Origin: Geosiphon pyriformis
Lineage: Eukaryota > Glomeromycota > Glomeromycetes > Archaeosporales > Geosiphonaceae
Direction of reading: 5' to 3'
Assembly: GCA_016748015.1 (NCBI GenBank)
Contig: JAAOMT010000234.1
Coordinates: 1 to 43,155, forward strand
Length of the DNA stretch: 43,155 nt
A program made the position numbers and the translations under genes. Below the pieces are notes generated by a model. It saw only the letters and a program-made list of their open reading frames with translations. It was not told where the DNA came from and did no database searches. Shown here piece after piece: positions 19,641-29,590 of this stretch (the first letter of the stretch is position 1; the number at the start of each line of letters is the position of its first letter).

Positions 19641-21879
19641 AATAGAAGATTAGTTACCCATTTATTGTTATTAATTTGTTTTTTTCTTTAAAAGTTTCTA
19701 TAGGGTTAAGCATATAATACTAAAAAATATTTTTTCAGCCCTTCATTACTACAGGAATTGAATAAAAAACGTAATCTTTAAGAAAACAAGCATAAAGTAT
19801 GAATTAAAGGCCTTTTTTTCAAATACAAAGCATCCTCACGATGAATCTTTTGGAGGAATCTTGAATAGCAAATGGTAAGCAAAATAATAGTCATCATAGA
19901 AATTCCTGTGACGAAAACTAGAAATCCTATGGATATTTTTTTAAGAAGCAAACTGCATTACCAATTTTAAATTTGGAGGTTTTGCTCAACCAATTTTTTG
20001 TATTTGAATTAACATTTTAAATAAGCATTTCAATTTTTTTGAAATTTTTTACATAAAATAAACCTGCAAAATAAGTCAATAGTAATTATAATTTAACAAA
20101 CCATCATATTTGTTTAATAAAAATTTGTATTCAATTCTTTTATACAAATTATACAACATGTAAAAAGTTGTTAATTATTTTAAATAATATTTCAGAATTT
20201 GATTGATTTATCCTATTTAACAATCGGTTTTTAAACGAAAAGCTATAAATAGATTGATTTTAATTTCAGAATTAAAAGTGAAAACATTATTACTTATTGT
20301 AAAACTAATTCTTTATTATATATTAAAAATATTTCATCTTATTAAATTAATCAACAATGACTAAAATATGATTAAATCGATTAAAATTTGCAGAATCTTT
20401 ATGAAAATTTATTTTTATTAGTAAATAAATACTAAAAATAGCTATAATAATACAAAATTAATGGTATAATTTTTTTCTTTTTATACACATATTACAAATA
20501 CAAACATAATTTTCAATAAAATTTTAAAGTTATGACGATTAAAAAACTTGATTAATTAATAAATTATACAGTTGTGAATCAGATTAACAAACTAATAAAT
20601 AATCAAAGTAAAAATAACTAAATTTAATTAACAAAACCAAATTGAATATATAAGTGATTTAATTAATGTGATCAGTCTCACTAATTATAGTTACTAATTT
20701 TTTGAAAGAAAATTTAAAAGTAGAGAAATTGTTTAAAATTATTTATAAAAAATAATGCAACTGTTTTAATTTTATGTCTCAATTTATATTTTTAAAATTT
20801 AATAATAGATATTAATTATATTTTAACAGTCCTTTATTAAATGAATTAAAAACCAAATTTTGAATTAATTTTGATTTGAAAGTAAAAAAATAAAATAATA
20901 ATTGATAAAATTGTACTTAATTTTTTTGCAGCTTTGTTGATAATATTTAAATGAATTTTTAAAATTAATATATTTATTTTTAATTAAAAATATAATAAAA
21001 ATTTGTTAATAAATTATGACATAATATAAAATTATTGTAGAGACATAATTCAAATAAAAAGACATAATGATAATTTAATTTAATTAAAAAATAAAATTTT
21101 AAGTAATAAATATTTTTGACAAAATATGAAAATTTTAATAACTCTTTTTTAATGAGAATAACTATTCATAATTAGCTGATAATTTTAATTCTAATTAATC
21201 AAAAAAATTGAATTAACTAGTATTGAAAAATTTTGAACGAATATGTCAAAATTCATTTAAAATTACTTTAATATGTCCAAGAAGTATTGAAAAAATTTTC
21301 TAGAAATTTTGGTTGATAGTATAAAACAGCACATTGCAACACAAGATCACCAAAAGCATAGTGCTAATAGCTTAATATTTATACAATTTATTTTGGCTTA
21401 AATAAGAGTATTATATCGAAAACATTTTTTCAACTTATTAATTGAACATTAAGATAAGAAAAATTAGTTTATTTAAGCAAAATAGATTAAGTTGTTTTCT
21501 CGAATAGTTTTACTGAAAAAAAGTAGTTGAAAAATAGGAATTAAACCTATTTAGATATAAAATATTGAGCTGTGATCTTTTTCAATATTTATAATTATCG
21601 CAATATTTTGAAACATGTTAAAAAAATTTCTTTGCTATTTTGTGTAATTTTTATTGATTTTGAGAATATTGGTTATTTTTATCGATTAATTTTAAACAAA
21701 AATGAATATTAATTTAATTAAAGTTTTTCATTTTTATTAATGTTGTAAAATAATTCTTGATTCTATTTTATAAATATAAAAAATAATATCTGCTAAAATT
21801 CTTTAATATATACTTTTTTTTATTAATTTTAAAATAATTTTTTAAATTTGGAGTTTGAATTTTAGGTTATTTTAATAAC
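19641..21879. other. Long AT-rich spacer, no gene recognised
   Basis: About 2.2 kb of A/T-dominated DNA with short frames only. I could not match it to a transposon family. It may be decayed repeat DNA like the 36961-41760 region, but I found no readable domain. Confidence 0.45.
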
Positions 21880-24800
21880 GAATTATGCATAACCACTTAA
21901 TTTATATTATAAACAATATTAATTATAGATTTTTTAAAATAATTACTAATATAAAAAAATGGTAAATCAAAAGATAAATTCAGATAAATATACAAAAATT
22001 TTAAATATTAAAAAATAAAAATTTTTTCTATAAATATATTTTAACATTAATAAAATGTTGGTTTAATTAATAAAAATGGTTACGAATTTATAATATTTTT
22101 TTTTATTAAAACAGTATATATATATATATATATATATACATAATTTTTATAAAAATACATTTTTATGGTAAACAAGTTAACATAGAAATATTATATTATT
22201 ATTTATCAAAAAAATATAATCAATTAAGATAGTAATATATTAATAACATTTGTTTTATTTATAAATAAAGATATTAAAACATCATAATAAATGATTATAT
22301 TTGTATTTTAAACAAATTATATATTTTAAATCTTGAATCAAGTTTAATTAACTTGAAAAATTGACAAACAATGAAGAATATTATGGTTAGTTAATTAAAT
22401 ATATATAATGTATTGTTTTTATAAAATTTTAAATTTTTTCAAGATATTTTTTACTATGTTGTTAAGATAAAAGTAAACAATATTTTTTTACATATTTAAA
22501 ATTTTTACTAAAATATTAAATCTTACTTTATCAAATGGAAATATAATATTTAACTTTTTAATTTCATTATTAAATATCATGATAAATAGTAAGATCAAAA
22601 AATGATAAATGATAATATCCACTATAAGAAATTAAACTTGGGACTAACAGAAAATAAGCTTGAATTTAATATGTTAGAATGATAAATTAGTGACTAACCT
22701 ATTAATTATGGCAGTTTAAACTTGAAATTCAAATCACCCTTATTTGTTATTCTATAATTAATTGTCTTGTAGAAAATCTTTTAGGAATTCTCAACGGAAT
22801 AATTAATGATCCAAAAGTTTTCAATTGAAACAATCGGAATTAGGTTAAAAAGGAACTGCACTTTTCTGTTTTAGTATTAAGCAAACTAAAAATAAAAATG
22901 TCTCCTAGCATCAAAATAATTTATATTAAAAGTTAAGCCTTTTTAAGATTTAGAAAATCTCAAGTAAAAATATTTAAATAAAAATTATAAAGTTCACCTA
23001 TAAACCTTAATTTAGAAATAAAAATGCTCTTAGACAAAATGATTAACAAGATATGCAAGCAACAAATGTCTTATAATTAAATATATAGCTCGTTTAGGTA
23101 AGAAAAATGGGAAACTTGTTTGCATCTTTCTTTGTCTGCTATAACTACTTAAACCTATTTAGTATGACTTGTAATAACGATATTTTTTCTATTAATTGAT
23201 ATGCTATACTAGGGTGAATATAGAAAACAATATAAATACATTTGCTAACTCCGCTTTTAAAAAATTACTTCTTAAACTTACTATCAGATAAAGCCTTTCA
23301 AAGAAAACCGTCTTCGAATAATAACCTATTCTTTTTATTCACTATTTATTCACTATGGGGAATCTTCAAACTAAAATAAGGCGCTGTGAAGCTTATCTTA
23401 AAAACACTCGTCTATATGCTCATAATTGCAATAAGTGTTCATTCTGTCAAGAGAGTATTAAAAACAATAAGTTCAATGAGTGTGCGGCATGCAAGTTCAT
23501 ATTTTTTAAAAAACTTTATAAGAACTTTTCAAGCGGTAATAAAGTAGTTGATGAAATAATTAAGAATCCAATTTATATTCCACCTAATAAGAATAATTAT
23601 AACTATGGTGATGTTCTTTACTATGAATGGATTCCATGGGAGCGTTTGTCAAATATTAACGAAATTGCTAGAGGAGGGTTCGGTATAATTTATAAGGGAA
23701 CCCTAATTGATGGATTAGTCAATTTAAATAGTATAAAACATTATGGCTCAATAGAATATGAAAGAGCGGGAAAAGGGATAAAAGCAGCAATAAAAGTTAT
23801 AAATATGAACAGTTCAGAAGTGTTTAAAGAGGTAAGCAAACTATAATTATTTATATTTATATTTATATTTTTATAAATATCATATTTAACTATTATTTAT
23901 TTACACTTTGTCGTTGATAGTTAAATAATCAAAGAACTATGTTTATTAATAACAAGGGTAAAGACTTATATTATATCTCTTCAATGTATGGAATTACGCA
24001 AAACGCTGAAACACTCGAGTATGGAATTGTGATGCCCTTTGCTAAACTTGGAGATATGCGAAAATATTTATCAACAAATTTTTATTCTGCCAGTTGGAAA
24101 GATAAATTAAGAATCGCATGGAATATAACTTATGGGCTTTCACGAATTCATTCTTCTGGTATGGTTCATCGTGACCTACACTCTGGCAACATCTTACAAG
24201 ATTATGAAAATGAAGTAAATATTGGAGACCTCGGATTATGTCAACCAGTAAACCATGAACCAACAACAGCAACAAGTGGTAAAGACGCAAAGGAAAAAAA
24301 GATATATGGAGTAATTCCATACATTCCACCAGAGGTTTTAAGAGGAAAAAAGTTTACAAAAAGGGGTGATATTTATAGTTTTGCCATGTTATTATGGGAA
24401 TTAGCAACAGGAAAGCCTCCTTTTTATGATCGTTCTCATGACCACCTTCTTATAATAGATATTTTAAATGGTATTAGACCTGAAATTACTTTCCCACTTA
24501 TTCCACCTTCTATTGCCGAAATAATTGTAAACTGTTGGGATATTAATCCTAAAAATCGTCCTACTGCGGAAGAAGTTAAAGCTAAGTTAGGGAAACTTTC
24601 GATGAAGTCTAAAGATGAGTCTACAGATGAAAACGAGCAATTTTTAGAATCAGAGAAATACGTAGAAGAAATGTTAAAGAACGAGGCGACAACAACAACT
24701 TGCATTCATCCAGGAGCGGTTTATACAAGTTGTGTTTTAACTTTGCAAATGATTGATTTTTCTAAAGGTTAGTTTATTTAATTTATTAGAGTTTTTACGT

Positions 24801-25225
24801 TGATTAATTCATTGATTTAATTATTATATACTAAAATTTATTTTAATTTATTTTACTATTTTAATAGAATTTGTGTTTCTCCCTAAAAAGGAAAAGGTAA
24901 AAAAAGTTTGAATATAAATTTATAGATATCCTAATTTTTAAACACTTATATATTTTTGCTATATAACATATTTAGACGAGTCCTAATGAGTCTAATCGTG
25001 ATCGATTATTTTCATTTCCCATTTGTGATAATCATGTTGGAACTTCTCATAATGAATATATTCCAGATAACGTAGGATATTGCCCAACTGTAAGTCATAA
25101 TGAACGAGACCAACAGAATGAATTCCCATGAAGTTCAGTAATTATAACCCACGCGATCTCTAATTTTATCGAACCCAATGAGCAGAATGTTAAATATTTT
25201 CACATGTCTCCATATAAATAAATTT
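21880..25225 (+). repeat. Segmental duplication, copy 2 (partner 7990-11650)
   Basis: The direct relative of the kinase 1 block, described there. Promoter-side and intron sequences are clearly more diverged than the exon 2 region. This copy lacks the roughly 420 bases found downstream of kinase 1 at about 11097-11515. Borders are approximate. Confidence 0.85.
23355..25131 (+). CDS. Tyrosine-kinase-like protein kinase, copy 2 (four exons, longer C-terminus)
   Basis: Exons read as 23355-23831, 23921-24767, 24868-24896 and 24976-25131, all GT-AG, giving 502 residues. The start MGNLQTK matches the N-myristoylation pattern (Gly2, Thr6), unlike copy 1. The Cys cluster is C25xxC28xxC31 and C43xxC46. 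The kinase domain has IARGGFGIIY (104-113), AAIK with K147, HRDLHSGN (242-249), DLG (262-264) and PPE (295-297), so the catalytic set is complete. The Thr run is short (four). Exon 3 is 29 bases versus 21 in copy 1, which changes the splice phase. Exon 4 therefore reads on for 51 residues rich in Asn, Asp and His (from TSPNESNRDR to QQNEFP). If exons 3-4 are not used, the protein ends after FSKG at TAG 24770-24772. Role: probable Ser/Thr/Tyr signalling kinase, target unknown. Confidence 0.87.
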
Positions 25226-25309
25226 AAATATATCTCTTTATTAGCACTTTAAATTAGTTTTGTTCTTGACATTCTATTTTATTATGATGTCTCATGCTAT
25301 CTAAATCAA

Positions 25310-26090
25310 TTAATCCATCAATGTATGTTACTTTATGAAATGTTTCGAATCGTCCTCTAGCGATTTCAAGAACAATAAAAATCTTTAATATAATAGTTAT
25401 TATTTTATTATCAAGTGGAATATATAGTGAATTTATGCTCGACTTTGCATTAATTTAAAACAAGAAAGAAAAGATTATTACATTGTCATGTTTTTTTTTT
25501 TAATATATTTATTATCATAATATATTTTTTATTATTATTTTAATATAAAAAACTGCTAAAGCGTTCATTTTTTCTAAAACGAAGTTGGTTTTAAATGTTC
25601 TGTTTAATTATATTATTATGTTAGAAAATATAGTTTATTGTGAATTAAATTAAGTTTTGAATAAAATATGTTTAAAACCCTTATTTCAAACTACATTTAT
25701 ATTTTTTACATATAACTCTTTAAAATATTTTTAAAATAAAAATATTAATTTCCAAAAAAAGATTTAAAAATTGAAATTATTTAATAATGACAATATTTTA
25801 ACCAAAAATTATTAAAAAAAAACAATAAGCTATAAGGCCTTAAAAAATTTTTTTATAAAACAATTTTCAATAAAATAATTAAACCATTTTCATATTTTTT
25901 AATATATTTATCTTTAATTTCATTAAAAATAATTTTCTAAAATAAAATATATATAATTTTAAAACCAATTTTTTGTAATGTGAGTTAAAAGACTATAAAA
26001 TTTTTTGGAAAAAAGTGGTTCTTTAAATTTTACATATTACTTTGTCACAGTCTTGAAATTTGGGTCTTGGGTTCTAAAAATTTTATTTAA
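25310..26090 (-). repeat. AT-rich inverted repeat, arm 2 (partner 12600-14060)
   Basis: Reverse-complement relative of the repeat downstream of kinase 1. It begins in a kinase glycine-loop fragment and continues through AT-rich sequence to the string TCTTGAAATTTGGG near 26054. Together with the kinase 2 block it makes the arrangement partly mirror-symmetric with the first block. Confidence 0.65.
25312..25383 (-). pseudogene. Kinase glycine-loop fragment
   Basis: On the minus strand this reads EIARGRFETFHKVTYIDG followed by LIDLD. This matches the NEIARGGFG..YK.T.IDGL region of the intact kinases, with one loop Gly changed to Arg. About 30 bases before it (the WIPWE part) have been lost compared with the relic at 13969. 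Nothing else of a kinase is readable. Confidence 0.85.
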
Positions 26091-27442
26091 AACCAGTTAT
26101 ATAAAAATTGTTATAGAAATCAAAAGTAGTGGGAAGTATACTTTATTTGTCAAAGATTGAAACTAAAAATAGCAAAGAATTATATTGAGATCTTAAATAA
26201 ATGAATATAAAGATTAGCTTGTATTTTTAGATTACAGACTCACAAATGGTTTTCATGTTTGAAATTTTTATAAATTTATCAGAGAATATTTAGCTTACTA
26301 ATGTTTATGTGTGAGCTGAAATAATATTTTTGGAGTTAATAAAGAGAATTTTAATGTCGAAGGAATATGCCTCACCATTAACGAGGCACAATAATTGAAA
26401 GAGCATTAGGATTATTAAAAGTATTTGTAAATATATTTACTAAAGTATCTTTATGATTTTAATATTTATTTTATAATTGGTATAATGTTTAAACATAAAT
26501 TCACAAAATATTTTTCTATTGTTAAGGCATTTACACACATTTTCTACTTTGAAGCCAAAATTTTTATTATACAATAACCGTTTTTTCGATAGAGGCCTTG
26601 TAAGTTTTATTCAACAAGAATATATAGTTTAAGAATATTCTAGATTTGTTTTGGCTACTCTACCTAAAAGACTCCGTAGTATGGAAATATATTTTATCCT
26701 TAAGTCAATGTTTCATAACTTTATACTTGCGTTTTTCAGCAAGGTTTTGACAACTGTACACATTTAGCTGGTCATTGCAAAGGTGTTTGACTATTTTTTT
26801 TACAGAATTACAAATTCGAATATACAATAACTCTGCCAGTAAAACTTTTCAATATGAGCGAAAAAAAATTTTATTTTATAAAAATTGAAGCCGAGAGTGA
26901 TTAATAATTTTGAGAGTTTAGAGATTTCACTATGTCTGTCAAATCAACGCTCTTAATCGATATTAAACATACGTTAGGAGAATTTGAAATTTCGCCAGAG
27001 ATTATTTAGACAAAAATAAAAATCGATTGAAATCTACTCTGTATAGATTGATTTAACTAGTATATATATTGGAATCAAATGTGCATCAGCTGATTCAATT
27101 GATAAGATTTACTATATATCATGGAAACACAATCGAGAGAGGCTCAGCTTGGTTGTGGTCAAAGTTGTTAGATCATTTTGGTTTGAGAAATAGCATTCAT
27201 GCAACCTATATATGTCATTCATGAACGAATATCTTTACCTTTTCATCAGTAAAAAATTCGAAAGAAGAGTTACACCGATTCTATTGATTTACAAATTCTT
27301 AAATTTTTTTATTTGTAAACGAAAACCATAGTGATTCAAGGTAAAAAATTTGATAAATCCTAATTTTTATTTCTGGTACAAATATTTTTATTTGAAGTTT
27401 CAATCGCTAAAGCAATTTTATTTCTTTTCCAAATAAGAGGAA
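26091..27442. other. Spacer with tiny transposase-like traces
   Basis: No intact gene. Two weak traces were seen on the plus strand. Near 26385, RGTIIERALGLLK follows a stop and resembles the R.VIER.FG.LK motif of PIF/Harbinger transposases. Near 27136, GSAWLWSKLLDHFG.. resembles the start of a BED-type zinc finger. Each is under 30 residues and could be chance. The rest is AT-rich and includes the promoter of the gene starting at 27443. Confidence 0.3.
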
Positions 27443-28373
27443 ATGAAAGTGGAGCAAAGCGGAGAAAAAATTCAAAAACGACTCAGTAAACCAAACATGA
27501 ATTCACTCTATACCTCAACTATGTCAACCAAAAATAAACGTCAAAATTGTCAAAATGCTTGTTTAGTTGATTATGTTGATCATTTTACCATGGTATGAAA
27601 AAGGTTTTTTTGATAAATGCTAAGGAAATTTTTGGTAGAATCTCTAAAATCTTTATATATATTTTTAGGTATCAGAAGCCGCAGGAGAAGTTGTGAAAAG
27701 TCTCAAAAGATTTCGTACAACTTTTGATGATTTACTCGTTACAAGAGATCATTATATGGTACCCTCGAATTTAAAATTTTCCCTTTTCTCGATTGGTGTT
27801 GATCGAATTACTAAAGGTCCACAGTTCAACAAAGATCGAAGATCCAATCAAATTTCTAAAAGAAGTAATAAGAGCACGAAACGAGAAAATAAAAGGAAAA
27901 AGAAAAGTGAAGAATTTTCTCCTCAATCAGCTATGGATTTGATTTGCAGCAATAGTGACAAGGAGACATCATTAGCCTCAGGATCGGGATCGTCTACAAA
28001 CAAGTTTAAAGAATCAGTATCACCTGCTAGTGTGGCTTCAGAATCAAAATCCTCAGCTTCAGGTTGTGTCACTATTGAAAAAAAAATTGAAGATCCAAAT
28101 AACAAAGCATGCTGCACAGAGATTGAAGCCAATTCCTTGAATAATCATTTTACCAAATATTTCAAACGAAGATTTCCATCTTCAACTCGTAATGACTTTC
28201 AAGTGGTTAGTAGAGAACTCTTCTGTTTGAATGCCTATCCAAACTCATCTGAATATTTTGAAAGGGAATTAAAAAAATATTTGCGTCAAGAAGAGATTCC
28301 ACAAAATCACAGTACATTGAAAGCTTTTCAAAGATGGATAGCAATTGAAATACGGGAGAGAGGGGTTCTTTGA
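27443..28373 (+). CDS. Uncharacterised protein with a basic, Ser-rich centre (two exons), probably nuclear
   Basis: Exon 1 is 27443-27592 (50 codons), followed by a 76-base intron (GTATGA...TTTTTAG). Exon 2 is 27669-28373. The product has 284 residues. The join is in phase 0 and removes the need for the internal Met at 27693. Residues about 114-129 form a strongly basic run (KRSNKSTKRENKRKKK) that fits a bipartite nuclear localisation signal. Residues about 140-180 are Ser-rich and disordered. The C-terminal 80 residues look folded (FTKYFKRRFPSSTRNDF, YFERELKKYLRQEEIP, LKAFQRWIAIEIRERG), with helical amphipathic spacing. I do not recognise the family. Composition is far less AT-rich than the flanks and there are no stops, so the gene is probably active. 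A DNA- or RNA-related role is inference from the basic centre only. Confidence 0.75.
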
Positions 28374-28737
28374 GTTATACTTTAAAGTGTTGATGTCATT
28401 CGATTCCTTTATTTTGCCTAAATTTCTTAATATATTCTATATCCCATTGAATATTGGGCTTATCAAAAGTATAATCACTCGAGCGTTTTACATGCTTTTA
28501 AATTTTCTCTCTAGTGCTCAAACAAGAATTGTATGGATAAAATTCAAATTCATAAAAACCTTCTTAGCAAAATATGCGTGACAAAATAGCGTTTAAATTT
28601 TTGATGTTGATTTATTTCTTATTTCAAAAAAGTTACGTTAAAATTATTCGCTTTGCCAGTTAGATATTTCTAAAGAAAATTGATTTCAAAAATAAAGGTA
28701 TAACAATTTTAGCTTTTTATTATTATAATAAAAAAAC
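28374..28737. other. Spacer, nothing recognised
   Basis: The open frame at 28345-28581 overlaps the end of the preceding gene and has no protein-like features. No repeat or RNA gene is visible. Confidence 0.45.
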
Positions 28738-29104
28738 TACTCCTAGCAAGACTTCCATGTCGTGTTCTGCCGTTGTCACCATATAGCCCGGATCTCAACC
28801 CTATTGAGAACATCTGGGCTATATCGAAGCATATTATACGGAAAATTTAAAAGGAATGGCGAAAAAAGGGGCCTCTCAGAAAATTTTTATTGAGCTAGTA
28901 AAATAAGCATGGGCAAACCTTTCAGAGAAGGTACTTACTAACATTTGTGACATATATACTCGTATTCAAAGCTTGTATAAATGAAGGAGGCTATGTTAAA
29001 TATTAATTTTATATAAATATTATAGCATTGGTATTAAATTGTCTTCAATAAAAAGATTTTGTAATTTAAAAGAAACTGTTTGTCATTATTTTCAGCCAGG
29101 ACCG
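28738..29104 (+). mobile_element. 5'-truncated Tc1/mariner element, 3' end only
   Basis: This is the inverted copy of the 3' end of the element at 18691-19640. It starts abruptly at TCCTAGCAAGACTTCCATG, passes through the string coding SPDLNPIENIW (about 28786-28818) and the C-terminal region, and ends with the terminal repeat TGTCATTATTTTCAGCCAGG then ACCG at 29104, followed by TA. The frame is broken after WAISKHIIRKI. With no N-terminal domain and no second terminal repeat, it cannot be autonomous. Confidence 0.92.
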
Positions 29105-29590
29105 TATATAGTTACTCCTCTGCTCTTTATATGTATTTTATTTTCAAACAAATGACTCTTGATAAATCTTTTCTAAAAGTTTTCTATAAATATCTTTTTA
29201 TTTAAGAAATTTCATGATCCTAATTTTGCTACAAAGGGAAAATATCTTCTATATTTAAATAAAAATTGTGAGCATACAATAAAATCTAATTCATAGATAT
29301 TCATATTTTGAACATGAGTGAATTTTTGTAATGTGCTGACGCACAGTTCTTTTTGGTGTTAGCTGTATTATTTCTTCATCGAATTCTTTAAATATTAAAA
29401 CTTTTATTAAATATTACAACTTAACTAAAAAATTCTGAAAATGTTAAATTTTTTTAAATAAAAGTTCCATTTAGTAAACATGAAATTATTTCTCCGATTT
29501 TTGCTTACAAGCAATCAGTGATTTAATGAGGCCTTATTTATTCTAGTATCTTTCGAATGCATGAAAGGAATATTGTATTCTAAGCTGCTT
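28738..29590 (-). repeat. Inverted segmental duplication, arm 2 (partner 18180-19040)
   Basis: It includes the Tc1 fragment and about 490 bp of identical-order flank (TGCTGACGCACAGTTC near 29334, GCATGAAAGGAATATTGTATT near 29560). Because the same unique flank accompanies the transposon, this is a segmental copy and not an independent transposition. Confidence 0.9.

Noticed and set aside
28345-28581. A 78-codon frame overlapping the end of the unknown two-exon gene
   Set aside because: It shares 29 bases with the 3' end of that gene in another frame, continues into AT-rich spacer, and has no motif.
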